A stretch of 64,000 nucleotides of DNA from [Clostridium] innocuum (lineage in GTDB: Bacteria; Bacillota_I; Bacilli_A; Erysipelotrichales; Erysipelotrichaceae), in the NCBI GenBank assembly GCA_012317185.1, contig CP048838.1, positions 868,001 through 932,000 of the forward strand, read 5' to 3'. Below are positions 9,807 to 17,163 of this stretch, piece by piece. Positions within the stretch are counted from its first letter, which is position 1. Every line of letters starts with the position of its first letter. A model generated the notes under the pieces. That model was given only the letters and a program-made list of their open reading frames with translations, searched no databases and had not been told where the DNA came from. A program made the position numbers and the translations under genes.

Positions 9807-11306
9807 TTAATCGGCAGATATCTGATACAATTGTGCGTATTTGTTCTTGAGATATTCGATGTAATACTTCGGATCAAAGGACTCCCCGCATACATCCATC
9901 ATCAGCTCATCCGCATCCTTGAAGGCACCGTACTGATGAATATTCTCCTTCAGCCAGCCGCTGATTTTTTCAAAGGCACCGCTGCGCAGTGCTTCCTCCA
10001 CATCCATATCCTGTTCCATCTGATGATAGAACTGAGCCGCAAATGCGCTTCCCAGCGCATAAGTAGGGAAATAGCCCAGCAGAGCACCGCCCCAGTGCAT
10101 ATCCTGTAAAATACCGTCCCGGTCATGCTCTGGACGGATTCCCAGATATTCCTCATATTTATCGTTCCACATCGTATCCAGATTGTCATAATCTGCAGTG
10201 CCGTTGAAGATTTCCTTCTCCAGCTCATAGCGGATCAGAATATGGATCGGGTAGGTCAGCTCATCCGCTTCCGTACGAATAAAGGAAGGTCGTGATACAT
10301 TGATCATCCGCATGAAATCATCCAGAGAAACATCCTGTAGCTGCTTTGGAAAATGCTGTTGGAGCTTTGGATAATTCACTTCCCAGAATGCACGGTTTCT
10401 TCCGATGTGATTTTCCATAAAACGTGACTGTGATTCATGCATGGCTGTACCAATTCCGCTGAACAGGGAGGTTCCCTCATATGCTTCCTTTACCTGCAGG
10501 CCGTATTGTGCATGCCCGTATTCGTGAATGGTTGAGAAAATCGCAGACATCACATTGTGTTCATGATAATGCGTGGTAATGCGTGCCTCATGCGCTGAGA
10601 AGAAGTCCGTGAACGGATGCTCCGTTGTTGTCATATAGCATTCCCTGTCATTAACCTTCATATAGTCCATGAGCTCCTGCATAAAGGCCTCCTGTTCCTT
10701 GATATCAAAGGCTGTAAACAGCAGGGAATCGTCAATCGGTGTTCCCTCCTTCAGGAGCTTTTGCAGAAACGGAAGCAGTTTCTTTCGAATGGCATCGAAG
10801 AAGCGGTCATAATATGCAATATCGGTGTTGATCTGATAGCTGTCCAGCATAAAATCATAATCGCTTTTCTTATCTGTGACATAGGACAGAATCTCCTTCT
10901 GCTTTTCTATGACGCTGATCAGATGCGGCTTAAACAGCTGATAATCATCCTGTTCCTTTGCCTCATGCCATGCGGCCTCACTGTCTGCGATGGTTCTGCG
11001 ATACTCCACGTACACCTCTCTTGGCAGTACACGCAGCTCATTCAGCTCGCGCAACAGCAGCTGCAGCTCTTTCTTACGCTCTGCACTTACATTCTCCTGC
11101 CTTGCCAGCTCTTCGATCCTTTGGATACTTTCCTTGTCCGCCATTTGATCGAAGGCTTCTCCCGACAGGATCGCCGTCATGCGGTTGCGGTAGGGAATGC
11201 CGTTTTTCGGAGCAATCGTGGCCTGGTCATAATACATTGTGCTCAGTGCCATCTGATAGGCATTCTTTTTTTCTTTATACTCATGAAAAAATGCTTCAAA
11301 ATCCAT
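9807..11306 (-). CDS. M32 (Taq-type) metallocarboxypeptidase
   Basis: A 499-residue M32 carboxypeptidase that trims C-terminal residues from peptides in the cytoplasm. The zinc motif HEYGH is in STIHEYGHAQYGLQ (about 260), followed by the family signatures GTAMHESQSRFMENHIGR and the C-terminal block with MHWGGALLGYFPTYALG. Length is normal for the family. ATG 11306 follows AGAGGTG; the 26-residue upstream extension is not supported by a ribosome binding site. It is a single gene on the minus strand, ended by the hairpin at 9713-9745. Confidence 0.93.
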   Translation of the reverse strand: MDFEAFFHEYKEKKNAYQMALSTMYYDQATIAPKNGIPYRNRMTAILSGEAFDQMADKESIQRIEELARQENVSAERKKELQLLLRELNELRVLPREVYVEYRRTIADSEAAWHEAKEQDDYQLFKPHLISVIEKQKEILSYVTDKKSDYDFMLDSYQINTDIAYYDRFFDAIRKKLLPFLQKLLKEGTPIDDSLLFTAFDIKEQEAFMQELMDYMKVNDRECYMTTTEHPFTDFFSAHEARITTHYHEHNVMSAIFSTIHEYGHAQYGLQVKEAYEGTSLFSGIGTAMHESQSRFMENHIGRNRAFWEVNYPKLQQHFPKQLQDVSLDDFMRMINVSRPSFIRTEADELTYPIHILIRYELEKEIFNGTADYDNLDTMWNDKYEEYLGIRPEHDRDGILQDMHWGGALLGYFPTYALGSAFAAQFYHQMEQDMDVEEALRSGAFEKISGWLKENIHQYGAFKDADELMMDVCGESFDPKYYIEYLKNKYAQLYQISAD

Positions 11307-11548
11307 GTTATCACCTCTGTAATGTATTGTATCACAGCTGAAGAAGAAACGTAACTGTTCCCGATAAAAAGATGGAAGGGACAAATGTGCAGCTGGATAC
11401 CATCCAATGGCATCGGGGTGTGTCTGCTTCCCTTCTTACCGGCCATGCAGAATCCTCATCTGTCAGCCTGCGTTTAGAAAAAACCTTGTCTTCAAACGCG
11501 GATGCCTGTTGACGAAAATATATGGAAATGGTATGATGAGCGTGGAAA

Positions 11549-11628
11549 TAAGGGAGCTTGTAGACAGGCTGAGAGGAAGTTGTGAACTTCGACCGATTAC
11601 CTGATTTGGATAATGCCAACGTAGGGAC
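11549..11628 (+). promoter_or_regulatory. TPP (THI-box) riboswitch
   Basis: The conserved THI-box parts appear in order: GGGAGC, then GGCTGAGAGG, a variable arm, CGACC, then CCTGAT with GGATAATGCC, and closing AGGGA. The GGGAG at 11552 pairs with the closing segment to form P1. A terminator hairpin follows within 15 bases. Thiamine pyrophosphate binding should favour termination and turn off the HAD-thiD pair. Confidence 0.93.
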
Positions 11629-11642
11629 TGCAGATATAACGC

Positions 11643-11673
11643 GGGTTATGCATACATGGCATAGCCCTTTTTT
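11643..11673 (+). terminator. Terminator of the TPP riboswitch expression platform
   Basis: GGGTTATGC and GCATAGCCC arms (one G-T pair) with a short loop, followed by TTTTTT. It lies directly between the THI-box aptamer and the HAD gene ribosome binding site, so it is the likely OFF-state structure. Confidence 0.85.
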
Positions 11674-11696
11674 CATTATAAAAGGAGGCGCAGCAT

Positions 11697-12335
11697 ATGA
11701 AGGGGTACATATTTGATCTGGATGGCACGCTGGTGGACTCCATGTGGGTTTGGGAGGATCTGGCAGCGGTCTATCTTCAGACAAAGGGTATCAAAGCAGA
11801 GGAAAATCTCAGTAAAGAGCTGCAGCTGATGACGATGACAGATGCTATCCGGTATCTGAAGGAGAAGTATGTGATACAGGATTCCCTGGCACAGATGCGT
11901 ACTGAGGTTTATGCAATCGTACGGCGACGCTACAGGCAGGAGGTTGCTGCCAAGAAGGGGGCCGGGGCCTGTCTGGAAAGACTGCATACACAGGGGATGC
12001 GTATAGGCGTTTTGACGGCATGTGAACGGGTTTGCGCGGAAGAGGTCCTGAAACGAAACGGTCTGCTGGAATATATGAACTTTGTCGCAAGCTGTGAGGA
12101 GCTCCCCTATGATAAGCAGGACGGACGTCTGTTTGAGCTTATGCCTGCCATGCTGCATACGGATAAGGCAGAAACGATGTTTGTAGAGGATGCTCTGCAT
12201 GCCGTTCAGACATTGAAGACGCATGGCTTTCACGTGACAGCGGTATATGATGCAGCCAGTAAAGCGCACTGGAAAGAAATCTGCATGCAGGCCGATGCTG
12301 CCTTCCTGTCGCTGGATGATTTGAAAGGAGAATGA
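11697..12335 (+). CDS. HAD-superfamily phosphatase under TPP control
   Basis: A 212-residue HAD subfamily IA hydrolase resembling beta-phosphoglucomutase/phosphatase proteins. Motif I is DLDGTLVDSM near residue 5-15 and the acidic motif IV is FVEDALHAV near 162. The helical cap lies between about 17 and 90. ATG 11697 follows AGGAGG. The gene is the first after the TPP riboswitch and is followed 2 bp later by thiD, so a role in thiamine metabolism (for example dephosphorylating a thiamine intermediate) is a reasonable inference. The exact substrate cannot be read from the sequence. Confidence 0.85.
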   Translation: MKGYIFDLDGTLVDSMWVWEDLAAVYLQTKGIKAEENLSKELQLMTMTDAIRYLKEKYVIQDSLAQMRTEVYAIVRRRYRQEVAAKKGAGACLERLHTQGMRIGVLTACERVCAEEVLKRNGLLEYMNFVASCEELPYDKQDGRLFELMPAMLHTDKAETMFVEDALHAVQTLKTHGFHVTAVYDAASKAHWKEICMQADAAFLSLDDLKGE

Positions 12336-12337
12336 GC

Positions 12338-13135
12338 ATGAAAACTGTTGTAACAATTGCCGGCACTGACCCTACAGGGGGAGCCGGTGCACAGGCTGAT
12401 TTAAAAACCTTTATGGCACATGAGGTATACGGTATGAGTATCCTGACAGCCCTGGTTGCACAGAATACAACCGGTGTGACTTCGATCATGAATGTAACAC
12501 CGAAGTTTTTAAAGGAACAATTTGACTGTGTCTTTACGGATATCCGTCCGGATGCGGTAAAAATCGGCATGGTTTCCCAACCGGAGCTGATTGCCGTCAT
12601 TGTGGAAAAGCTGAAGCAGTATGCAGTGGAGCGCATTGTCGTTGATCCGGTTATGGTCAGCACCAGCGGCTCCCGTCTGCTGGAGGATACAGCGCTGGAG
12701 CTGTTGCAAACAAAGCTGCTTCCTCTTGCCGATATCATAACACCGAATCTTCCGGAGGCTGAGGCTTTAAGCGGTATACGGATATGCAATCATCAGGATA
12801 TGAGGAAGGCTGCTGTCATGATTGCGCAGGACTATGACGGATACATTCTGATAAAGGGCGGGCATTCCATGAACCGTGCCGATGATTTGCTGGTACATAA
12901 GGATGAGGCTCACTGGCTCTCCAGTGAAAAAATCGATAATCCAAACACCCATGGAACCGGCTGTACGCTGTCCAGCGCCATTGCCGGCAATCTGGCACTG
13001 GGATATGATATGATCAGTGCAGTGGAAAGAGCCAAGGCTTTTATCAGCGGTGCATTACGCGATGGTCTTGATCTGGGACAGGGCAGTGGACCATTGAATC
13101 ACTGCTGGAATATCAAACAGAAGCAGCCGTTGTAG
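12338..13135 (+). CDS. thiD: Hydroxymethylpyrimidine/phosphomethylpyrimidine kinase ThiD
   Basis: A 265-residue ribokinase-fold kinase phosphorylating HMP and HMP-phosphate in thiamine pyrimidine synthesis or salvage. Seen: the N-terminal GTDPTGGAGAQADLKT signature, VDPVMVSTSG, ITPNLPEAEAL and the C-terminal anion-hole segment HGTGCTLSSAIA. ATG 12338 is chosen because AAGGAG lies about 7 bp ahead; the ATG at 12332 overlaps the HAD stop but is too close to that site. Together with the upstream HAD gene it forms a TPP-riboswitch operon. No thiC, thiE or thiM is present in the window, which fits salvage but does not prove it. Confidence 0.95.
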   Translation: MKTVVTIAGTDPTGGAGAQADLKTFMAHEVYGMSILTALVAQNTTGVTSIMNVTPKFLKEQFDCVFTDIRPDAVKIGMVSQPELIAVIVEKLKQYAVERIVVDPVMVSTSGSRLLEDTALELLQTKLLPLADIITPNLPEAEALSGIRICNHQDMRKAAVMIAQDYDGYILIKGGHSMNRADDLLVHKDEAHWLSSEKIDNPNTHGTGCTLSSAIAGNLALGYDMISAVERAKAFISGALRDGLDLGQGSGPLNHCWNIKQKQPL

Positions 13136-13379
13136 AAGGTGCCCTTGAAAAGATGTACATAAAAGCATTTGTTATTTCAGTATGTGTGATGCTGGTGTGA
13201 TATATTTTTTTGATGAAGTTTCCATACAGTCTAAAAAACCATTCATTTAGGAAAATGATGCAATTTTTTCATGCAGATGTGGTATGATATAGGAAGAAAG
13301 AGCTTCTCAAAAATACAGGGATTTTGATGCTGCATTCTGCCATTTTAAAGAAGCCTGAAATCAGAAACGGGGTTGTTGT

Positions 13380-15062
13380 ATGAAAAGCGGTAAGGAGATT
13401 CTGGCTGAGTTTCAGCTGGATCCATGGATGCTGTATGATACCATAGTCAATAGTACGGATGATTATATTTACCTTGTGAACATGCAGGAGGATCGTGCTT
13501 TAATTTCTGAAAATATGCTGCAGGATTTTGACCTTCCCGATCTCATTGTCCCTGGATTGATTCCGTTGTGGGGGGATCTGGTTCATGAACGTGACAGACA
13601 GCGATTTGATGATTCCATTACGGCTATGCTGAACGGAGAAACTGATGAGCATAATGTGGAATATCAGGTGCGCAATCGTAAGCATGAATATATCTGGGTT
13701 ATCTGCAGAGGACTTTTAAAACGCAATGACCGAGGAGAGCCGATTTTTTTCGCCGGAATCGTATCCAATCTGGAGAATAAGGGAAAAATAGATTCCATCA
13801 CCGGACTGTTTACCCAGACAGCCTGTGAAAATTCTGTAACACAGCTGCTGGAGCATAAGAGAAACGGCGGGATCCTCCTGCTTGGTCTTGATGATTTTTC
13901 CCATATTAATGAATTGAACGATCATATTTTCGGGGATGCTGTCCTGCGTCAGTTTTCCCAGACGATGCAGCGTCTTCTTCCCGCGTCGGCACGCATGTAT
14001 CGATTTGACGGAGATGAATTTGCCATCGTATATGAACAGGCAACGCGCAAGCAGGTGCGGGAGTTATATAAAATCATCCACGCATACTGCAACAGACGGC
14101 ACTTTATTGATGATATCGGCTATTTCTGTACGGTGTCGGGTGGAATTGCGATGTTCTGGGAGGATGGCGACAATTTCCTGGATTTAATCAAGTATGCGGA
14201 TAATGCTCTGGAAGCCAGTAAATACCGCGGAAAGAATCAGTGTACACAGTTTTCACATGAGCTAGTACAGATCAAACGCCGCCGCTTATCCATTGCGAAT
14301 CAGTTGCAGAGCAGTGTTTTGCGGGGTATGCAGGATTTCTACCTCGTATATCAGCCCCTGATCAATGCTTCCAGTATGAAGGTGGAGGGGGCAGAGGCTT
14401 TGCTGCGCTGGTCCAGCAGTGAATATGGAAATGTTCGCCCGGATGAGTTTATTCCCATTCTGGAATCTGCCGGTCTGATTCATCAGGCAGGGAAATGGGT
14501 GTTTCAGGAGGCTGTTCATACGTGTAAGGAGTGGGTGAAGGAAAATCCGGGTTTTGTGATGAACGTGAACTTTTCCTATATACAGATGCTGAATGAGGAT
14601 CTTCTGCCCTTTATCCGCAGGACCCTGAAGCAGGCGGATTTATCTGCAAAGCATATCGTCATTGAGCTTACGGAGAGCTGCTTTGTGACCGAAATGGATG
14701 CGCTGAAGCGCTCCTTCCAGCAGCTGCGGGAAATGGGGATTCGCATCGCGATCGATGATTTTGGTACCGGCTATTCCTCCCTGGGCATGCTGTCGCAGAT
14801 GCCGGCGGATATCGTTAAAATTGATCGGCTGTTTATTTCATCGATTCATGAAAATTCTTTTCATCAAAGCTTTATCAATGCTGTAATTCAGCTGTGCCAC
14901 AGTGTCGGCATACGGGTTTGTGTTGAGGGTGTTGAGGAGCAGGAGGAATTGAAGGTTGTACGGGATATCCAGGCAGATAATATACAGGGCTTTTATTTTT
15001 CAAGACCTGTGGAAAAGCGTACCTTCCATGATCGATTCCTTGATCTGCAAATGGTATTGTAA
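13380..15062 (+). CDS. PAS-GGDEF-EAL cyclic-di-GMP protein
   Basis: A 560-residue protein with a PAS-like sensory domain (about 20-135), a GGDEF domain (about 140-295) and a C-terminal EAL domain (about 305-555). The GGDEF signature reads RFDGDEFAI, so its first Gly is replaced by Asp; cyclase activity is doubtful, though GTP may still bind and regulate. The EAL domain looks intact: EALLRW, the DDFGTGYSSL loop, KIDRLF and VEGVEEQEEL. The likely output is cyclic-di-GMP hydrolysis controlled by the PAS input. No transmembrane segment is seen, so it is cytoplasmic. It is a single gene, closed by a strong terminator; 13136-13379 upstream is non-coding. Confidence 0.92.
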   Translation: MKSGKEILAEFQLDPWMLYDTIVNSTDDYIYLVNMQEDRALISENMLQDFDLPDLIVPGLIPLWGDLVHERDRQRFDDSITAMLNGETDEHNVEYQVRNRKHEYIWVICRGLLKRNDRGEPIFFAGIVSNLENKGKIDSITGLFTQTACENSVTQLLEHKRNGGILLLGLDDFSHINELNDHIFGDAVLRQFSQTMQRLLPASARMYRFDGDEFAIVYEQATRKQVRELYKIIHAYCNRRHFIDDIGYFCTVSGGIAMFWEDGDNFLDLIKYADNALEASKYRGKNQCTQFSHELVQIKRRRLSIANQLQSSVLRGMQDFYLVYQPLINASSMKVEGAEALLRWSSSEYGNVRPDEFIPILESAGLIHQAGKWVFQEAVHTCKEWVKENPGFVMNVNFSYIQMLNEDLLPFIRRTLKQADLSAKHIVIELTESCFVTEMDALKRSFQQLREMGIRIAIDDFGTGYSSLGMLSQMPADIVKIDRLFISSIHENSFHQSFINAVIQLCHSVGIRVCVEGVEEQEELKVVRDIQADNIQGFYFSRPVEKRTFHDRFLDLQMVL

Positions 15063-15082
15063 GGAATCGTGAATCAACTGGT

Positions 15083-15128
15083 GTCCATTAATATGCTGCG
15101 TGGCGGCAGTATCTGATGGACCTTTTTT
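15083..15128 (+). terminator. Rho-independent terminator after the GGDEF-EAL gene
   Basis: A long stem from GTCCAT (15083) to ATGGAC (15116-15121), with inner GCTGC/GGCAG pairing, then CTTTTTT. It ends the GGDEF-EAL transcript. The remaining 15129-15490 is AT-rich and shows no gene. Confidence 0.85.
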
Positions 15129-15491
15129 ATGTCTGATCGATGTAAATTGAGCGTGATGAAAGAAGCCTGTTCATTATCAATTCCGATACAGAGAAAAATG
15201 CAGGGGATTTTAAGACTTTATGCAGCTTTCAGATAGAGTTCAAGGCTTATGAGGTTCTCTATATTAAATTATGATAGAAACTTGAAATTTGATAAGGCAA
15301 GATACAATTACATAAATGAAGATTATGCAATATTGATACTACAAATGTGCTTCTATTCCTTATTTAATGTATTCTTATTGAGCTGTGTTTAAGATACATG
15401 TGAATGCGTTTACTCCCATCACTTTTTTACTTGATCCGTACTTCAGATGGAATTGTTTCCCGTCTGGTTTTTTGTTATACTTTATAAAAGC

Positions 15492-15515
15492 ATGCAACCT
15501 TTCCGGTTGTCGTAT
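15492..15515 (+). promoter_or_regulatory. Candidate ECF-sigma promoter upstream of the sigma gene
   Basis: ATGCAACCTTT resembles the AAC-type -35 of ECF sigma promoters, with CGTAT about 8 bases further at a -10-like position. The same 11 bases occur at 17104-17114 before the lipoprotein gene. Autoregulation is inferred from this position and is typical of the class. Confidence 0.45.
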
Positions 15516-15539
15516 GGTATTAAGGATGGAGGGAACAGC

Positions 15540-16025
15540 TTGGGTATTTCTATAGAAACAGGTGATGCGGAGACTGTCTTGGAAACCTATGGATTGATGG
15601 TATATAAGCTTGCTCTTTCGCAGACGCGCAATCGCAGTGATGCGCAGGATGTCTTTCAGGAGGTATTCCTGCGGCTTATGAAGAACAAAAAGCCGTTTGC
15701 CAGTGAAGAACATTTGAAGGCGTGGCTGCTGCGTGTCACAATCAATTGCAGTAAAAAGTTTTTTATGAGCTCATGGTACAGGAAGACGGAGGAGCTTGTA
15801 GTGGATATCCCCTTCGAGGAGGAACAAAACAGTGAGCTGTACTATGCGGTATTAAAGCTTCCGCTGAAATACCGTACCGTGATCCATCTGTTTTATTACG
15901 AACAGTATTCCGTTGCACAGATTGCACAATATTTAAAACGTAATGAATCAACGGTTAAATCCCAGCTGAAGCGGGGAAGAGAAATGCTGAAAGGAGTGCT
16001 GCGTGATGACACAGAAGAACAATGA
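15540..16025 (+). CDS. ECF-type sigma-70 family sigma factor
   Basis: A 161-residue group 4 sigma factor. Region 2 lies at about 15-75, including SDAQDVFQEVFLRLM, and region 4 at about 105-155, with PLKYRTVIHLFYYEQYSVAQIAQYL and the recognition helix ESTVKSQLKRGREML. A start at TTG 15540 is proposed because GGAGGG lies 6-8 bp ahead; the longer upstream frame begins in a hydrophobic, non-homologous stretch. Its 3' end overlaps the next gene, a membrane protein with the layout of an anti-sigma factor, so the two form a usual sigma/anti-sigma pair for an extracellular signal. Confidence 0.88.
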   Translation: MGISIETGDAETVLETYGLMVYKLALSQTRNRSDAQDVFQEVFLRLMKNKKPFASEEHLKAWLLRVTINCSKKFFMSSWYRKTEELVVDIPFEEEQNSELYYAVLKLPLKYRTVIHLFYYEQYSVAQIAQYLKRNESTVKSQLKRGREMLKGVLRDDTEEQ

Positions 16026-16737
16026 ATATAAGAGCATTATGGATCATGTGGAAATTCCGGAGGATGTATGGAATCAGACGCTTGAACGGATGCAGAGCGC
16101 AGGACAGCCACATGGCATACTGCTATGGAAAAAAGCCGCTGTCTTGTGTGTGCTTCTGGTGATCTGCGGCATTTCCATGTTCACTGCAGTGCAGCTGAAA
16201 AAGGATAGCGGGCCGGTGTTTATAAGTGCCTTGCAGGAAGATAGTGAATTTTCCTATGTAGAGCTCGAGGAAGGTGTTTTAACCTTTGATAAAACAGAGA
16301 AAATTAGTAATTTGCAGGTGCAGACCGGCAGCATAGAGGGAAAGCGAACACCGATTTCATGGCATACGCTGGAGGAGCTGCTCTCAACGAAGGTGGGTAT
16401 ATCACCACTACCAAGGGGGTTTACAAAAGCAAAGGAAGAGGCTGTGCAGGCAAAGGAAAAGGATGGAAAAGCGGAGCTGTTTGCCGAGCTGAGCTATGAA
16501 AAGGAACAGGCGTTTATCCGGCTTCAAGTGGAGCAGGGGACAGGAGCGATTGTTGAAAGACAGAATTCACAGCTCAATGGAATCGGTCTGTATACTGCTA
16601 TGCAAAAAAGCGGAGTTACGGACAGAAGCCGGCAGTATCTGGCGCAATATTCCAAGCATGGAGTCATATATACGCTGCAAAGCAGCGGTATATCACAGAA
16701 GGAATTTATAACGATTCTGTACAATTTAACAAAATAA
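16006..16737 (+). CDS. Probable membrane anti-sigma factor
   Basis: A 243-residue single-pass membrane protein. A cytoplasmic N-terminus of about 40 residues precedes one transmembrane helix (AAVLCVLLVICGISMF, about 43-60) and an extracellular domain of about 180 residues. It overlaps the ECF sigma gene by 20 bp. Order, overlap and topology match anti-sigma factors, but no zinc-binding (ZAS) motif is seen in the short N-terminal part. GTG 16003 is an equally possible start, with AAGGAG at 15991-15996 serving both. I do not recognise the extracellular domain; it may be DUF4367-like. Confidence 0.65.
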   Translation: MTQKNNEYKSIMDHVEIPEDVWNQTLERMQSAGQPHGILLWKKAAVLCVLLVICGISMFTAVQLKKDSGPVFISALQEDSEFSYVELEEGVLTFDKTEKISNLQVQTGSIEGKRTPISWHTLEELLSTKVGISPLPRGFTKAKEEAVQAKEKDGKAELFAELSYEKEQAFIRLQVEQGTGAIVERQNSQLNGIGLYTAMQKSGVTDRSRQYLAQYSKHGVIYTLQSSGISQKEFITILYNLTK

Positions 16738-17103
16738 AGAGGATCGGACATGGGAAACGTTGCATCCGTTGGAAATAAGCCAAAAGCTACCATCAGCTAT
16801 CACATGCCAGGATAGAATTTCCGGGCTTACTTGTGAGGAGCTGTGATGAGTAATGAAGGATAAAGATAGGAGAAGTGCTGCTATTGATTGTGTCTTTCAT
16901 TTCCTGCTCGAATGCAAAGAGGGTCTCTATGTGAATTTTTGCTTTTATGCTCTGTATTCAAAAGCGTATGGAAACGTATTGCATATAAAAAGTTTGATGT
17001 GTTTGGGAATAGCCAGATTCTGTTGTATTCGATAAGGCTTGAAAGGTCTTGGTGCTATGAAAGCTGAAGCCTGTAAAAACGTAAATTTAAAAAAATTAAA
17101 AAA

Positions 17104-17128
17104 ATGCAACCTTTTGGAGGATATAGAG
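17104..17128 (+). promoter_or_regulatory. Candidate ECF-type promoter before the lipoprotein gene
   Basis: ATGCAACCTTT at 17104-17114 repeats the -35-like element in front of the ECF sigma gene. The -10 side is less clear (GTAT at about 17128). The region 16738-17103 shows no credible gene. The match suggests that the local sigma factor controls the lipoprotein. Confidence 0.4.
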
Positions 17129-17163
17129 GTATATAAGGTGAAAAGGAAAGAGAGGTAATGGGA

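Noticed and set aside
10617..11354. 245-codon plus-strand frame opposite the M32 gene
   Set aside because: Antisense shadow of a gene with an HEXXH motif; no start signal.
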